From Leptolinea sp964397625 (lineage in GTDB: Bacteria > Chloroflexota > Anaerolineae > Anaerolineales > Anaerolineaceae): a DNA stretch of 13,545 nt. Position 1 is the stretch's first letter. Every line of letters starts with the position of its first letter. Shown here piece by piece: positions 6,801 through 12,756 of this stretch. The notes under the pieces are model-generated. The model was not told the DNA's origin and did no database searches. It worked only from the letters and a program-made list of their open reading frames with translations. The stretch spans positions 1-13,545 of the forward strand of contig CAYNJT010000076.1 of assembly GCA_964397625.1 (NCBI GenBank). Direction: 5' to 3'. The position numbers and the translations under genes are program-made.

Positions 6801-7112
6801 ATGGATATCCTGTTATCACCTCCCGTAGCCTTTTTACTTTACATCCCGCTGGTTGGTTTGATCGCCCTTCTGGGCAAGGGTTTGGCTGGTCCTGAACATG
6901 CCAACCCGATGAAATCCAGCCTGTACGCCTCCGGCGAAGAGGCACCCACCTATACGGCGGCTCCTGGATACAAGCCGTTCTTTCTCATCGCGTTTTTCTT
7001 TGCATTCCTCCATCTGGGAATGCTTGTGCTGGGAACCGGCGGATTTACCTGGACAACAGGCGCCTACCTGATCGGTTTGGCCCTGGCGTTGATTGCCCTC
7101 ATATTGGGTTAA
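6801..7112 (+). CDS. Small hydrogenase membrane subunit, NuoA/MbhI-like
   Basis: The 103-residue product begins at ATG 6801, 8 nt after TTGGAGG; an in-frame TTG at 6786 would overlap that ribosome site and was rejected. It has three hydrophobic segments (~7-26, 61-78, 84-102). A soluble loop with YASGEE and a following FFLIAFFFAFLHLGMLVLG helix resembles NuoA/ND3, where the loop reaches the NuoD/NuoH interface. The acidic residues of the second NuoA helix (the DVEA-type segment) are absent. By position it corresponds to MbhI, which connects the pump part to the hydrogenase part. The internal promoter for the catalytic genes overlaps its last codons. Identity is moderately sure; sequence similarity is limited. 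Confidence 0.65.
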   Translation: MDILLSPPVAFLLYIPLVGLIALLGKGLAGPEHANPMKSSLYASGEEAPTYTAAPGYKPFFLIAFFFAFLHLGMLVLGTGGFTWTTGAYLIGLALALIALILG

Positions 7113-7132
7113 GCTTCGTAAAAAGGTATAAT
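7104..7132 (+). promoter_or_regulatory. Internal promoter before the catalytic-arm genes
   Basis: TTGGGT (7104-7109) and a perfect TATAAT (7127-7132) are 17 nt apart; the -35 lies in the last codons of the preceding gene. This is the only intergenic gap of any size (57 nt) within the operon and it falls exactly between membrane-arm and catalytic-arm genes. Confidence 0.6.
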
Positions 7133-7134
7133 AA

Positions 7135-7156
7135 ATCTAAATTAGTCAGATTAGAT
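7135..7156. promoter_or_regulatory. Dyad element over the internal transcription start
   Basis: ATCTAA (7135-7140) and TTAGAT (7151-7156) are perfect inverted copies 10 nt apart, beginning 3 nt after the -10 box and ending 1 nt before the ribosome site AGGAG (7158-7162). The position suits a repressor operator. The sequence differs from the palindrome at 2692-2716. Confidence 0.45.
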
Positions 7157-7169
7157 CAGGAGCAAGACC

Positions 7170-7652
7170 TTGGAACAACAAATGGATTCAGTCTGGACAA
7201 AAACACTCAATCAAGTGAAAACCTGGGCGCGGATCAATAGCCCATGGGCTATTCATTTCAACAGCGGCTCATGCAACGGCTGCGATATTGAAATCCTGGC
7301 AACATTAACCCCGCGCTATGACGTGGAACGATTGGGTATTAAACTGCAGGGAAGCCCCCGTCATGCCGATGTGCTCATCTGCACCGGCCCGGTTACCCGA
7401 CAGGCCAAAGAGCGTCTATTGCGTATTTATGAGCAAATGCCCGATCCTAAATTTGTAATCGCCGTTGGTTCGTGCGGCTTATCAGGCGGAGCTTTCCAGG
7501 GATGCTACAACATCACCGGCAACATTAATGAAGTCATCCCGGTGGACGTTTATGTACCCGGGTGCCCGCCGCGGCCTGAAGCCATTATTTATGGCGTGGC
7601 GCAGCTGCTGGCCAAACTGCAAAACCCGGCACCAGCCGCGAAGGAAGGCTGA
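7170..7652 (+). CDS. [NiFe] hydrogenase small subunit, group 4 (NuoB/MbhJ-like)
   Basis: The electron-transfer subunit of 160 residues carries the proximal [4Fe-4S] cluster. Ligand cysteines are Cys35 and Cys38 (SCNGCDIE), Cys102 (GSCG) and Cys132 (PGCPP). The CxxC spacing is the hydrogenase form; complex I NuoB has two adjacent cysteines instead. The length, with a single cluster and no C-terminal cluster domain, is typical of group 4 enzymes. The start is TTG 7170, 7 nt after AGGAG; an ATG at 7182 is 19 nt from that site and less likely. There is no Tat signal, so the subunit faces the cytoplasm. An internal promoter and a dyad lie just upstream. The next gene follows after 2 nt. Confidence 0.93.
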   Translation: MEQQMDSVWTKTLNQVKTWARINSPWAIHFNSGSCNGCDIEILATLTPRYDVERLGIKLQGSPRHADVLICTGPVTRQAKERLLRIYEQMPDPKFVIAVGSCGLSGGAFQGCYNITGNINEVIPVDVYVPGCPPRPEAIIYGVAQLLAKLQNPAPAAKEG

Positions 7653-7654
7653 TT

Positions 7655-8158
7655 ATGGAAATTGAAAAATTCGCGAAAGAAGCGGAAAAACTGTTGACCC
7701 CACTGGGGTTGGAATTATCCCGCCCAGCAGATTACCGGGTGGAAGCCGTGGTGACAAATGACACACTTGTTCCGGCCGCCAAAGCCCTGGTGGACGGCAA
7801 ATGGGGATATCTCTCCGCCATCACCGGGTTGGACAAACCCGCACCGGCGCCCCAAGAAGGCGAAGCCCCCGGCGAAAACTTTATGGAAGTTCTATACCAG
7901 TTTTGCGAAGGCCCGGTTATCACCACATTGCGGTTAACAGTCCCGTATTCCAAACCGGTTATTCCCACGGTTTGCGGCATTATCCCATCTGCCACACTGT
8001 ATGAACGCGAGATTATTGAAATGTTCGGTATAACCATTGAGGGTACCCCCAACACCGACAAATTGCTATTGCCAGACGACTGGCCGGCTAATGTCTACCC
8101 GTTGCGAAAAGAATTTAAAGGTTTTAGTGAAAAACCCTTACAGGGTGAAGGAGCATAA
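7655..8158 (+). CDS. Hydrogenase NuoC/MbhK-like subunit
   Basis: This 167-residue soluble protein corresponds to the 30-kDa (NuoC) family. The recognisable part is YEREIIEMFGITIEG (116-130), followed by KLLLPDDW (136-143) and YPLRKEF (148-154), which match the NuoC signature ER-x4-MFG and the LL-PDDW-x-YPLRK end. A Pro/Glu-rich loop (~62-74, APAPQEGEAPG) interrupts the N-terminal domain. It binds no cofactor and supports assembly between NuoD-like and NuoB-like subunits. It is encoded separately from the large subunit, unlike E. coli HycE where both are fused, which favours an Mbh/Ech-type complex. The ribosome site AAGGAAGG is at 7641-7648. Confidence 0.88.
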   Translation: MEIEKFAKEAEKLLTPLGLELSRPADYRVEAVVTNDTLVPAAKALVDGKWGYLSAITGLDKPAPAPQEGEAPGENFMEVLYQFCEGPVITTLRLTVPYSKPVIPTVCGIIPSATLYEREIIEMFGITIEGTPNTDKLLLPDDWPANVYPLRKEFKGFSEKPLQGEGA

Positions 8159-8160
8159 CC

Positions 8161-9345
8161 ATGGAAACACAAACTGTACCCAATAAATTTGTTGTTCCCA
8201 TTGGCCCGCAGCATCCGGCATTGAAGGAACCCGGCCATTTTGAATTCACAGTGGATGGCGAAATTGTTACCGGAGCCTCTGTTCGATTAGGATTCGTGCA
8301 CCGCGGCATTGAAAAAGGCGCGGAATCACGTTCCTGGATTCAGAACATGTACATGGTCGAACGAGTCTGCGGCATTTGCAGTCACGTGCATGCCACGGCA
8401 TTCACACTGGGTGTGGAAAAACTGGCCGGGGTAGAAGCTCCGCCGCGGGCGCAGGCCATCCGTGAACTGGTGGGCGAGATCGAGCGCATTCACAGCCACA
8501 TGCTCTGGTTGGGTGTAGCCGCGCACGAAGGCGGTTTTGATACCCTGTTCATGTATTCCTGGCGAGACCGCGAAACAGTGATGGATATGCTCGAAGCCAT
8601 CTGCGGCAACCGTGTGCATTACAGCGTGAACCTGATGGGCGGCGTAAAATATGACATTGATGACAAGCTTGCCGATCAACTCCGCAAGGGTGTTGACTTC
8701 CTGGAAGGCCGCTGCGAGCATTACATGAAGGTTGTAACCACAGATGAGACCTTTGTTGGCCGAACCAAGAATATTGGCAAAATGTCCAAAAAAGAAGCGG
8801 AAATGCTGGGATCAGTAGGCCCAACCGCGCGCGCTTCGGGTGTGGAACGGGATGTGCGCATTGACGCTCCGTACACCTCCTATGAGCAGTTCCCTGTAAG
8901 ACTTATCACGGATGACGCCGGTGACCTGCAGGCACGCTTTGTGGTGCGTATCAAAGAACTATACGAGAGCTTCCGTGTGATCCGTGAGATTCTGGATCAT
9001 TTGCCGCCAGGCGATTTGACTGTCAAAGTTCCGCGCCGTATTCCGGCCGGTGAAGCCATCAGTCGGGTGGAAGCTCCGCGGGGCGAACTGCTGTATTTTG
9101 TGAAGAGCAACGGAACTGACACGCCAGAACGTGTGAAGATCCGTACTCCATCTTTGTGCAACTGGTCGTCCATCACGAATTTCGCGGTGGGGCACAAACT
9201 GGCCGATATGCCCATGCTGCTGGCCGGTATTGACCCGTGTTTCTCCTGTAACGACCGGTCCGTCACCATTCGACGGGGTGGAAAACTGCAATCTGAATGG
9301 ACCTGGGAACAATTACGTCAGTATGGGATGGAATACTACCGATGA
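8161..9345 (+). CDS. [NiFe] hydrogenase large subunit, group 4 (NuoD/MbhL-like)
   Basis: The catalytic subunit of 394 residues should hold the Ni-Fe(CN)2CO centre. Both ligand pairs are intact: Cys70 and Cys73 in ERVCGICSHVH, and Cys360 and Cys363 in DPCFSCNDR. Complex I NuoD lacks these cysteines, so this is a true hydrogenase. IGPQHPALKEPGHF near the N-terminus is the usual NuoD-family opening. After Arg366 there is a 28-residue tail, which HycI-type proteases remove after metal insertion in group 4 enzymes; such a protease is the last gene of this operon. The reaction is 2H+ + 2e- = H2, probably with ferredoxin as partner. Ribosome site GAAGGAG is at 8147-8153. The stop overlaps the next start as ATGA. 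Confidence 0.95.
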   Translation: METQTVPNKFVVPIGPQHPALKEPGHFEFTVDGEIVTGASVRLGFVHRGIEKGAESRSWIQNMYMVERVCGICSHVHATAFTLGVEKLAGVEAPPRAQAIRELVGEIERIHSHMLWLGVAAHEGGFDTLFMYSWRDRETVMDMLEAICGNRVHYSVNLMGGVKYDIDDKLADQLRKGVDFLEGRCEHYMKVVTTDETFVGRTKNIGKMSKKEAEMLGSVGPTARASGVERDVRIDAPYTSYEQFPVRLITDDAGDLQARFVVRIKELYESFRVIREILDHLPPGDLTVKVPRRIPAGEAISRVEAPRGELLYFVKSNGTDTPERVKIRTPSLCNWSSITNFAVGHKLADMPMLLAGIDPCFSCNDRSVTIRRGGKLQSEWTWEQLRQYGMEYYR

Positions 9346-10268
9346 CAAATCCACTTTCACTCGTCTACCTTTTGATTTTTCCCGGCGGATTGTTCCTGAT
9401 CGGGATGGGACTTGTATTTGAGTGGGCTGACCGTAAACTGGTGGCTCAGTTCCAGAATCGCATCGGCCCGCGCTGGTTCCAACCGCTGGCAGATACGATT
9501 AAATTATTGGCCAAGGAAGAGATCATCCCAGCCGGTGTGAGCAGCGGGTTGTTCACCGCGCTGCCCATTGTGGCTGTGGCTGCCGCGTTGACTGCTTCTT
9601 TGAACGTGCCCATGTTCGGTTTACGTCCGGCTTACAGTTTCCAGGGTGACCTGATCGTTGCCATGTATCTCCTCAGTCTGATGACCCTGTGTATGGGTTT
9701 GGCTGGAGCCAACACGAACGACCGTTTCTCTTTGATTGGCGCCACGCGTACCCTTACCCAGTTGTTCTCATATGAAGCACCCTTCATGCTGGCCCTTCTG
9801 GGCCCGGCGATCATGGCGGGAACATGGAACATCAGCCAGATTAATGATTATGCCGGTTCACACCTTTGGATGATTGTCACCCAACCGGTTGGCGCGCTGG
9901 TGGCTATAATCGGGTTGATGGGCAAGCTGGAATTACCGCCCTTTGACGCGCCCGAAGCGGAAACAGAAATTGTGTCAGGCGCGCTAACAGAATACAGCGG
10001 TCGTGGGTTGGCCCTCTTCCATATCGGAAAAGATGTGGAACTGGTGATCGGGCTGACGCTCGTCTCGGCGTTCTACCTGGGCGGTCTTTCCAATCCCTTG
10101 TTCTTCGTTCTGAAGACACTGGGTCTTCTGCTGATTACAGCCGGTTTGCAGTCACTGTTCGCCCGGCTGCGCATTGATCAGACAGTCGGTATGTGGTGGC
10201 GGTTGGGCGCTTTACTCGCCCTGCTGCAACTGCTGGTTCTGATAGTCTTTAAAGGATTTGGCTTATGA
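9342..10268 (+). CDS. Hydrogenase membrane anchor, NuoH/MbhM-like
   Basis: This 308-residue integral membrane protein has about eight hydrophobic segments. Family signatures are strong: ADRKLVAQFQNRIGPRWFQP near residues 28-47, LADTIKLLAKEE after it, SYEAPF in the middle and PPFDAPEAETEIVSGALTEY (~205-224). The many acidic residues in the last motif line the site where the redox reaction is linked to ion uptake in complex I and Mbh. ATG 9342 overlaps the stop of the large-subunit gene (ATGA), which indicates translational coupling; an in-frame TTG at 9297 would add 15 residues from within the previous gene and is unlikely. The gene ends with another ATGA overlap into the NuoI-like gene. Confidence 0.93.
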   Translation: MTNPLSLVYLLIFPGGLFLIGMGLVFEWADRKLVAQFQNRIGPRWFQPLADTIKLLAKEEIIPAGVSSGLFTALPIVAVAAALTASLNVPMFGLRPAYSFQGDLIVAMYLLSLMTLCMGLAGANTNDRFSLIGATRTLTQLFSYEAPFMLALLGPAIMAGTWNISQINDYAGSHLWMIVTQPVGALVAIIGLMGKLELPPFDAPEAETEIVSGALTEYSGRGLALFHIGKDVELVIGLTLVSAFYLGGLSNPLFFVLKTLGLLLITAGLQSLFARLRIDQTVGMWWRLGALLALLQLLVLIVFKGFGL

Positions 10269-10687
10269 AAATCGGTGCCATGCTTGGCGATATCTTCGGA
10301 TCACTCTTCAAAAAACCGGTCACGGAAATGTATCCATTTGTGAAAAATCCGGGCCCGGTCCGTCTGCGTGGTCAATTGCTCTATGATGCCACGAAATGCA
10401 CCGGCTGCCAGTTGTGCATGAAAGACTGTCCGGCTGACGCGATTGAAATCCTGACGGTGGATAAAGTAAATAAAAAATTTGTCATGCGCTATCACGCTGA
10501 CCGATGTACTTTCTGCGCGCAATGCGTTGAAACCTGCCGCTTTGCCTGCCTGGCCATGTCGAATAGCGAGTGGGAACTAGCTTCGGCCAACCGTCAGCCA
10601 TTCGAAGTATATTACGGACGAGAAGAAGACGTTGCCTTCATCCTGGATAGAGAAAATCAGCCCGCGCCTGCGGGAGCTGCGGAATAA
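10265..10687 (+). CDS. Hydrogenase 2x[4Fe-4S] electron-input subunit, NuoI/MbhN-like
   Basis: This 140-residue ferredoxin-like subunit has two four-cysteine motifs: Cys45, 48, 51 and 55 (CTGCQLCMKDCP) and Cys81, 84, 87 and 91 (CTFCAQCVETCRF). It would pass electrons from a soluble ferredoxin to the proximal cluster of the small subunit. The second motif ends in Cys-Arg where 8Fe ferredoxins usually have Cys-Pro. The N-terminal segment GAMLGDIFGSLFKKPVTEMYP resembles the NuoI/MbhN membrane-contact helix. It starts inside the previous gene (ATGA overlap). Its last 56 nt overlap the protease gene in another frame if the TTG start of that gene is right. Confidence 0.92.
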   Translation: MKIGAMLGDIFGSLFKKPVTEMYPFVKNPGPVRLRGQLLYDATKCTGCQLCMKDCPADAIEILTVDKVNKKFVMRYHADRCTFCAQCVETCRFACLAMSNSEWELASANRQPFEVYYGREEDVAFILDRENQPAPAGAAE

Positions 10688-11144
10688 TCATCCAACTCAA
10701 TCTGTCATCCTTTTGGGTGTAGGCAACACTCTGATGGGCGATGATGCTGCCGGCATTCTGGTTGTTCAAGATTTGAAAGCCAGATTGCCGGCAGGTTCAC
10801 GTTTCATACCCGTTGATACCGGACCGACGCCTGAGAACTTCACCGGCCTGATACGCCGATCACAACCAGGTCTGGTAATTTTCATAGACGCGGGCGATAT
10901 CGGGATGCCTCCAGGCAGTGTGGGTTTCTTCACTTGCGAGGAGGCGGAGGGTATCAGCGCGTTCGGGCATTCGCTCCCACTGGGTGTTCTCGGTCAATAC
11001 CTTGAAAACGAATTGAGATGTGAGTGTTTTCTTTTGCTTATCCAACCAGAGAGAATTGATTTTGAAATGCCTGTAACGATTGAAGTTCAAAAAGCCATCA
11101 AGGCCGTTTGTGATGGTTGGCTGTATCTGGCAAATGAAGTATAA
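10632..11144 (+). CDS. hycI: Hydrogenase maturation endopeptidase, HycI family
   Basis: The product (170 residues) is the nickel-dependent protease that trims the C-terminus of the large subunit. GVGNTLMGDDAAG (29-41) gives Asp38, IDAGD gives Asp86, and GHSLPL gives His113; these match the three metal-binding residues of E. coli HycI (Asp16, Asp62, His90). PENFTGLIRRSQPGLVIFID also follows HycI closely. The start is uncertain: TTG 10632 is the only ATG/GTG/TTG before the conserved core, and it has a weak ribosome site and lies 56 nt inside the previous gene, so translational coupling is likely. The ~24 residues before the core are longer than in E. coli HycI. Its substrate is almost surely the large subunit encoded at 8161-9345. 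Confidence 0.87.
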   Translation: MPSSWIEKISPRLRELRNNHPTQSVILLGVGNTLMGDDAAGILVVQDLKARLPAGSRFIPVDTGPTPENFTGLIRRSQPGLVIFIDAGDIGMPPGSVGFFTCEEAEGISAFGHSLPLGVLGQYLENELRCECFLLLIQPERIDFEMPVTIEVQKAIKAVCDGWLYLANEV

Positions 11145-11177
11145 ATATTGTCGTCAGTACCAATACCACTAATACTT

Positions 11178-11700
11178 CTAACTGTTGGTGAATTCGAATT
11201 TATCCGCGCGGTAATATCTAACAGTCTCTTCATTGGGGGAACCATTATCCAAAAAGGTCATTGTATGAATGACAAACAGGGGCGTATTGGCGTCGCGTTT
11301 GATCAATACCAGATGCCATGGGGCGGGCATAACAGCGCTCACGGCATAATTGATTTGATTATAGAATAGCCTGTATTTGGTTAAAAGCAGGTTGTTGAGC
11401 GATTCGGTGTTGAAATCATTTCAGGCATCGAACCGGTGATGTTCGTAATGTACTAAACGCTAATATGCTCATCATCGGCAAAACGCATCCGAATCAGTTT
11501 GAATGGTGAAATGCTGGTTAAGATTGAAATTTCTCGAGGTTTTTCTCATTGATGACACTTGGGTCAAACCTCATTAGTTTGGTGCCAGTTATTATTTGAA
11601 AGACAGAACACTGCCCCATAATATCCTGAATACAAATTTACACGGTAACAACGTCGGTTCCCAACACTATCCGACTGTCCATTTTATTACGAGGATAACT
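11178..11700 (-). pseudogene. Decayed GntR-family (HutC/UTRA-type) transcription regulator
   Basis: Pieces of one protein are spread over minus-strand frames and broken by stops. The C-terminal piece (11420-11178, 80 codons) reads like a UTRA effector domain: APWHLVLIKRDANTPLFVI, then a TFLDNGSPNEETVRYY stretch and YRADKFEF before TAG. Another frame just upstream (11518-11456) gives SPFKLIRMRFADDEHISV, the UTRA core R-LRFADGEPI, and then a TAG. A third stretch (11637-11521) gives GTKLMRFDPSVINEKNLEKF, the usual lead-in to that core. Beyond an in-frame TAA at 11638 the text YPRNKMDSRIVLGTD resembles the winged-helix segment YPPG-KLPSERELA. The distance between the DNA-binding and UTRA pieces is too short, so an internal deletion is likely. 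A functional form would have stood divergent to the CDF gene. The left end is clear; the right end is approximate. Confidence 0.6.
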
Positions 11701-11782
11701 GCCAAGATGTATGGATGCGTCGAAAAATGGAGTAATATTATATGCCTTGCAATAAATATCCTGAAAGATGCGTGAGGCAAAA

Positions 11783-12748
11783 ATGAGCGTGGAAACCTCG
11801 ACATCCCAGGCAACCAGGGAGAAAACACAGGCCGCGTTGAGTTCGGTGATCGCGGCGGTGGGGTTGACAACATTCAAAATAATTGTTGGTGTGGTAACCG
11901 GTTCGCTGGGTATTCTGGCGGAAGCGGCACATTCCGGGCTTGACCTGGTGGCTGCCCTGGTAACTTTTCTGGCCGTGCGGGTGAGTGGGAAACCGGCTGA
12001 TGAAGAGCACCTGTACGGGCATGGCAAGATCGAAAACCTTTCGGCTCTATTTGAAACCCTCCTCTTGCTGGCTACCTGTGTGTGGATCATTTATGAAGCC
12101 TACCAGCGTCTTTTCGTTCATCCGGTGGAAGTTGAAGTCAGCATATGGGCGTTCATTGTGATGGCGGTATCCATTATTATCGACGCGACCCGCTCGAAGG
12201 TATTGTCGGATGCCGCGAAGAAGCACAACAGCCAGGCGTTGGAAGCCGACGCGCTGCATTTCAGCACAGATATCTGGTCTTCCAGCGTAGTTATTGGCGG
12301 ATTGGTTTGTGTCTTACTGGCGAATAATGTGGCCGGTTTAAGTTTTCTGAAACACGCGGATGCAGTGGCGGCGGTTGGCGTTGCTTTCATTGTGATCTAT
12401 GTCAGTGTTGAGCTTGGTATACGTACAGTTAAAGGTCTGCTTGATTCCGCCCCCGATGGCCTGGTGGAAAAAGTTGCTGCGACTGTTAAAGGCATTGAGG
12501 GAGTAAGTGATTGCCACAAGGTTCGTGTTCGCCCTTCGGGCGCGCACATGTTCATTGACGCGCATGTTGTGATGGATGGATCTTTAACCCTCGATGAAGC
12601 CCATGTTTTAACGGAAAAGATTCAAGCCGAGGTGCGTAAGATCGCCCCGGAAGCGGATTTCACCGTGCACGCGGAACCGCCTAAGAAGGCTCAAATACCT
12701 GCGGAGCCATCACCCGAGCCGGGAAAACCTTTAGGAGAAGGCTCCTAA
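11783..12748 (+). CDS. Cation diffusion facilitator (CDF) family metal exporter
   Basis: The 321-residue product exports divalent cations, usually Zn2+, in exchange for protons across the inner membrane. ATG 11783 is 5 nt after TGAGG; ATG 11768 in the same frame has no such site. Six hydrophobic segments fill ~15-215. Transport-site residues are His50 and Asp54 (AEAAHSGLDL, helix 2) and His159 and Asp163 (LHFSTDIWSS, helix 5); this HD/HD pattern is typical of zinc transporters, while E. coli YiiP has DD/HD. YGHGKIE (78-84) is the family loop motif. The cytoplasmic domain (~215-300) has His255, His261 and His274 as possible regulatory ligands. A Pro/Glu/Lys-rich tail of ~20 residues ends the protein. 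The stop lies in a hairpin terminator shared with the convergent exporter gene. Confidence 0.9.
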   Translation: MSVETSTSQATREKTQAALSSVIAAVGLTTFKIIVGVVTGSLGILAEAAHSGLDLVAALVTFLAVRVSGKPADEEHLYGHGKIENLSALFETLLLLATCVWIIYEAYQRLFVHPVEVEVSIWAFIVMAVSIIIDATRSKVLSDAAKKHNSQALEADALHFSTDIWSSSVVIGGLVCVLLANNVAGLSFLKHADAVAAVGVAFIVIYVSVELGIRTVKGLLDSAPDGLVEKVAATVKGIEGVSDCHKVRVRPSGAHMFIDAHVVMDGSLTLDEAHVLTEKIQAEVRKIAPEADFTVHAEPPKKAQIPAEPSPEPGKPLGEGS

Positions 12749-12756
12749 TTATTTTT
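12731..12756. terminator. Bidirectional Rho-independent terminator at the convergent gene ends
   Basis: TTAGGAG (12731-12737) and CTCCTAA (12742-12748) form a 7-bp stem with a 4-nt loop, followed by TTATTTTT. The right arm contains both stop codons, TAA of the CDF gene and TAG of the minus-strand exporter gene. On the minus strand the stem is followed by a shorter T run (AGGTTTT), so termination of leftward transcripts is possible but weaker. Confidence 0.7.

Noticed and set aside
2735..10687. Respiratory complex I (nuo) operon
   Set aside because: The small subunit has CxxC rather than adjacent cysteines, the large subunit keeps both Ni-Fe ligand pairs, nuoE, F and G are absent, and a hydrogenase protease is present.
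11148..11369. Plus-strand open frame of 73 codons after the hydrogenase operon
   Set aside because: It starts at a TTG without a ribosome site and lies opposite the UTRA-domain remnant, whose minus-strand reading gives a much better protein match.
11411..11423. Perfect dyad TGAAAT-C-ATTTCA as an operator
   Set aside because: It lies inside the decayed regulator sequence and is not next to any promoter; 6-bp arms with a 1-nt centre can arise by chance in AT-rich DNA.
11536..11572. Inverted repeat GAGGTTT / AAACCTC as a terminator
   Set aside because: The loop is 23 nt, no T run follows, and it lies within the pseudogene.
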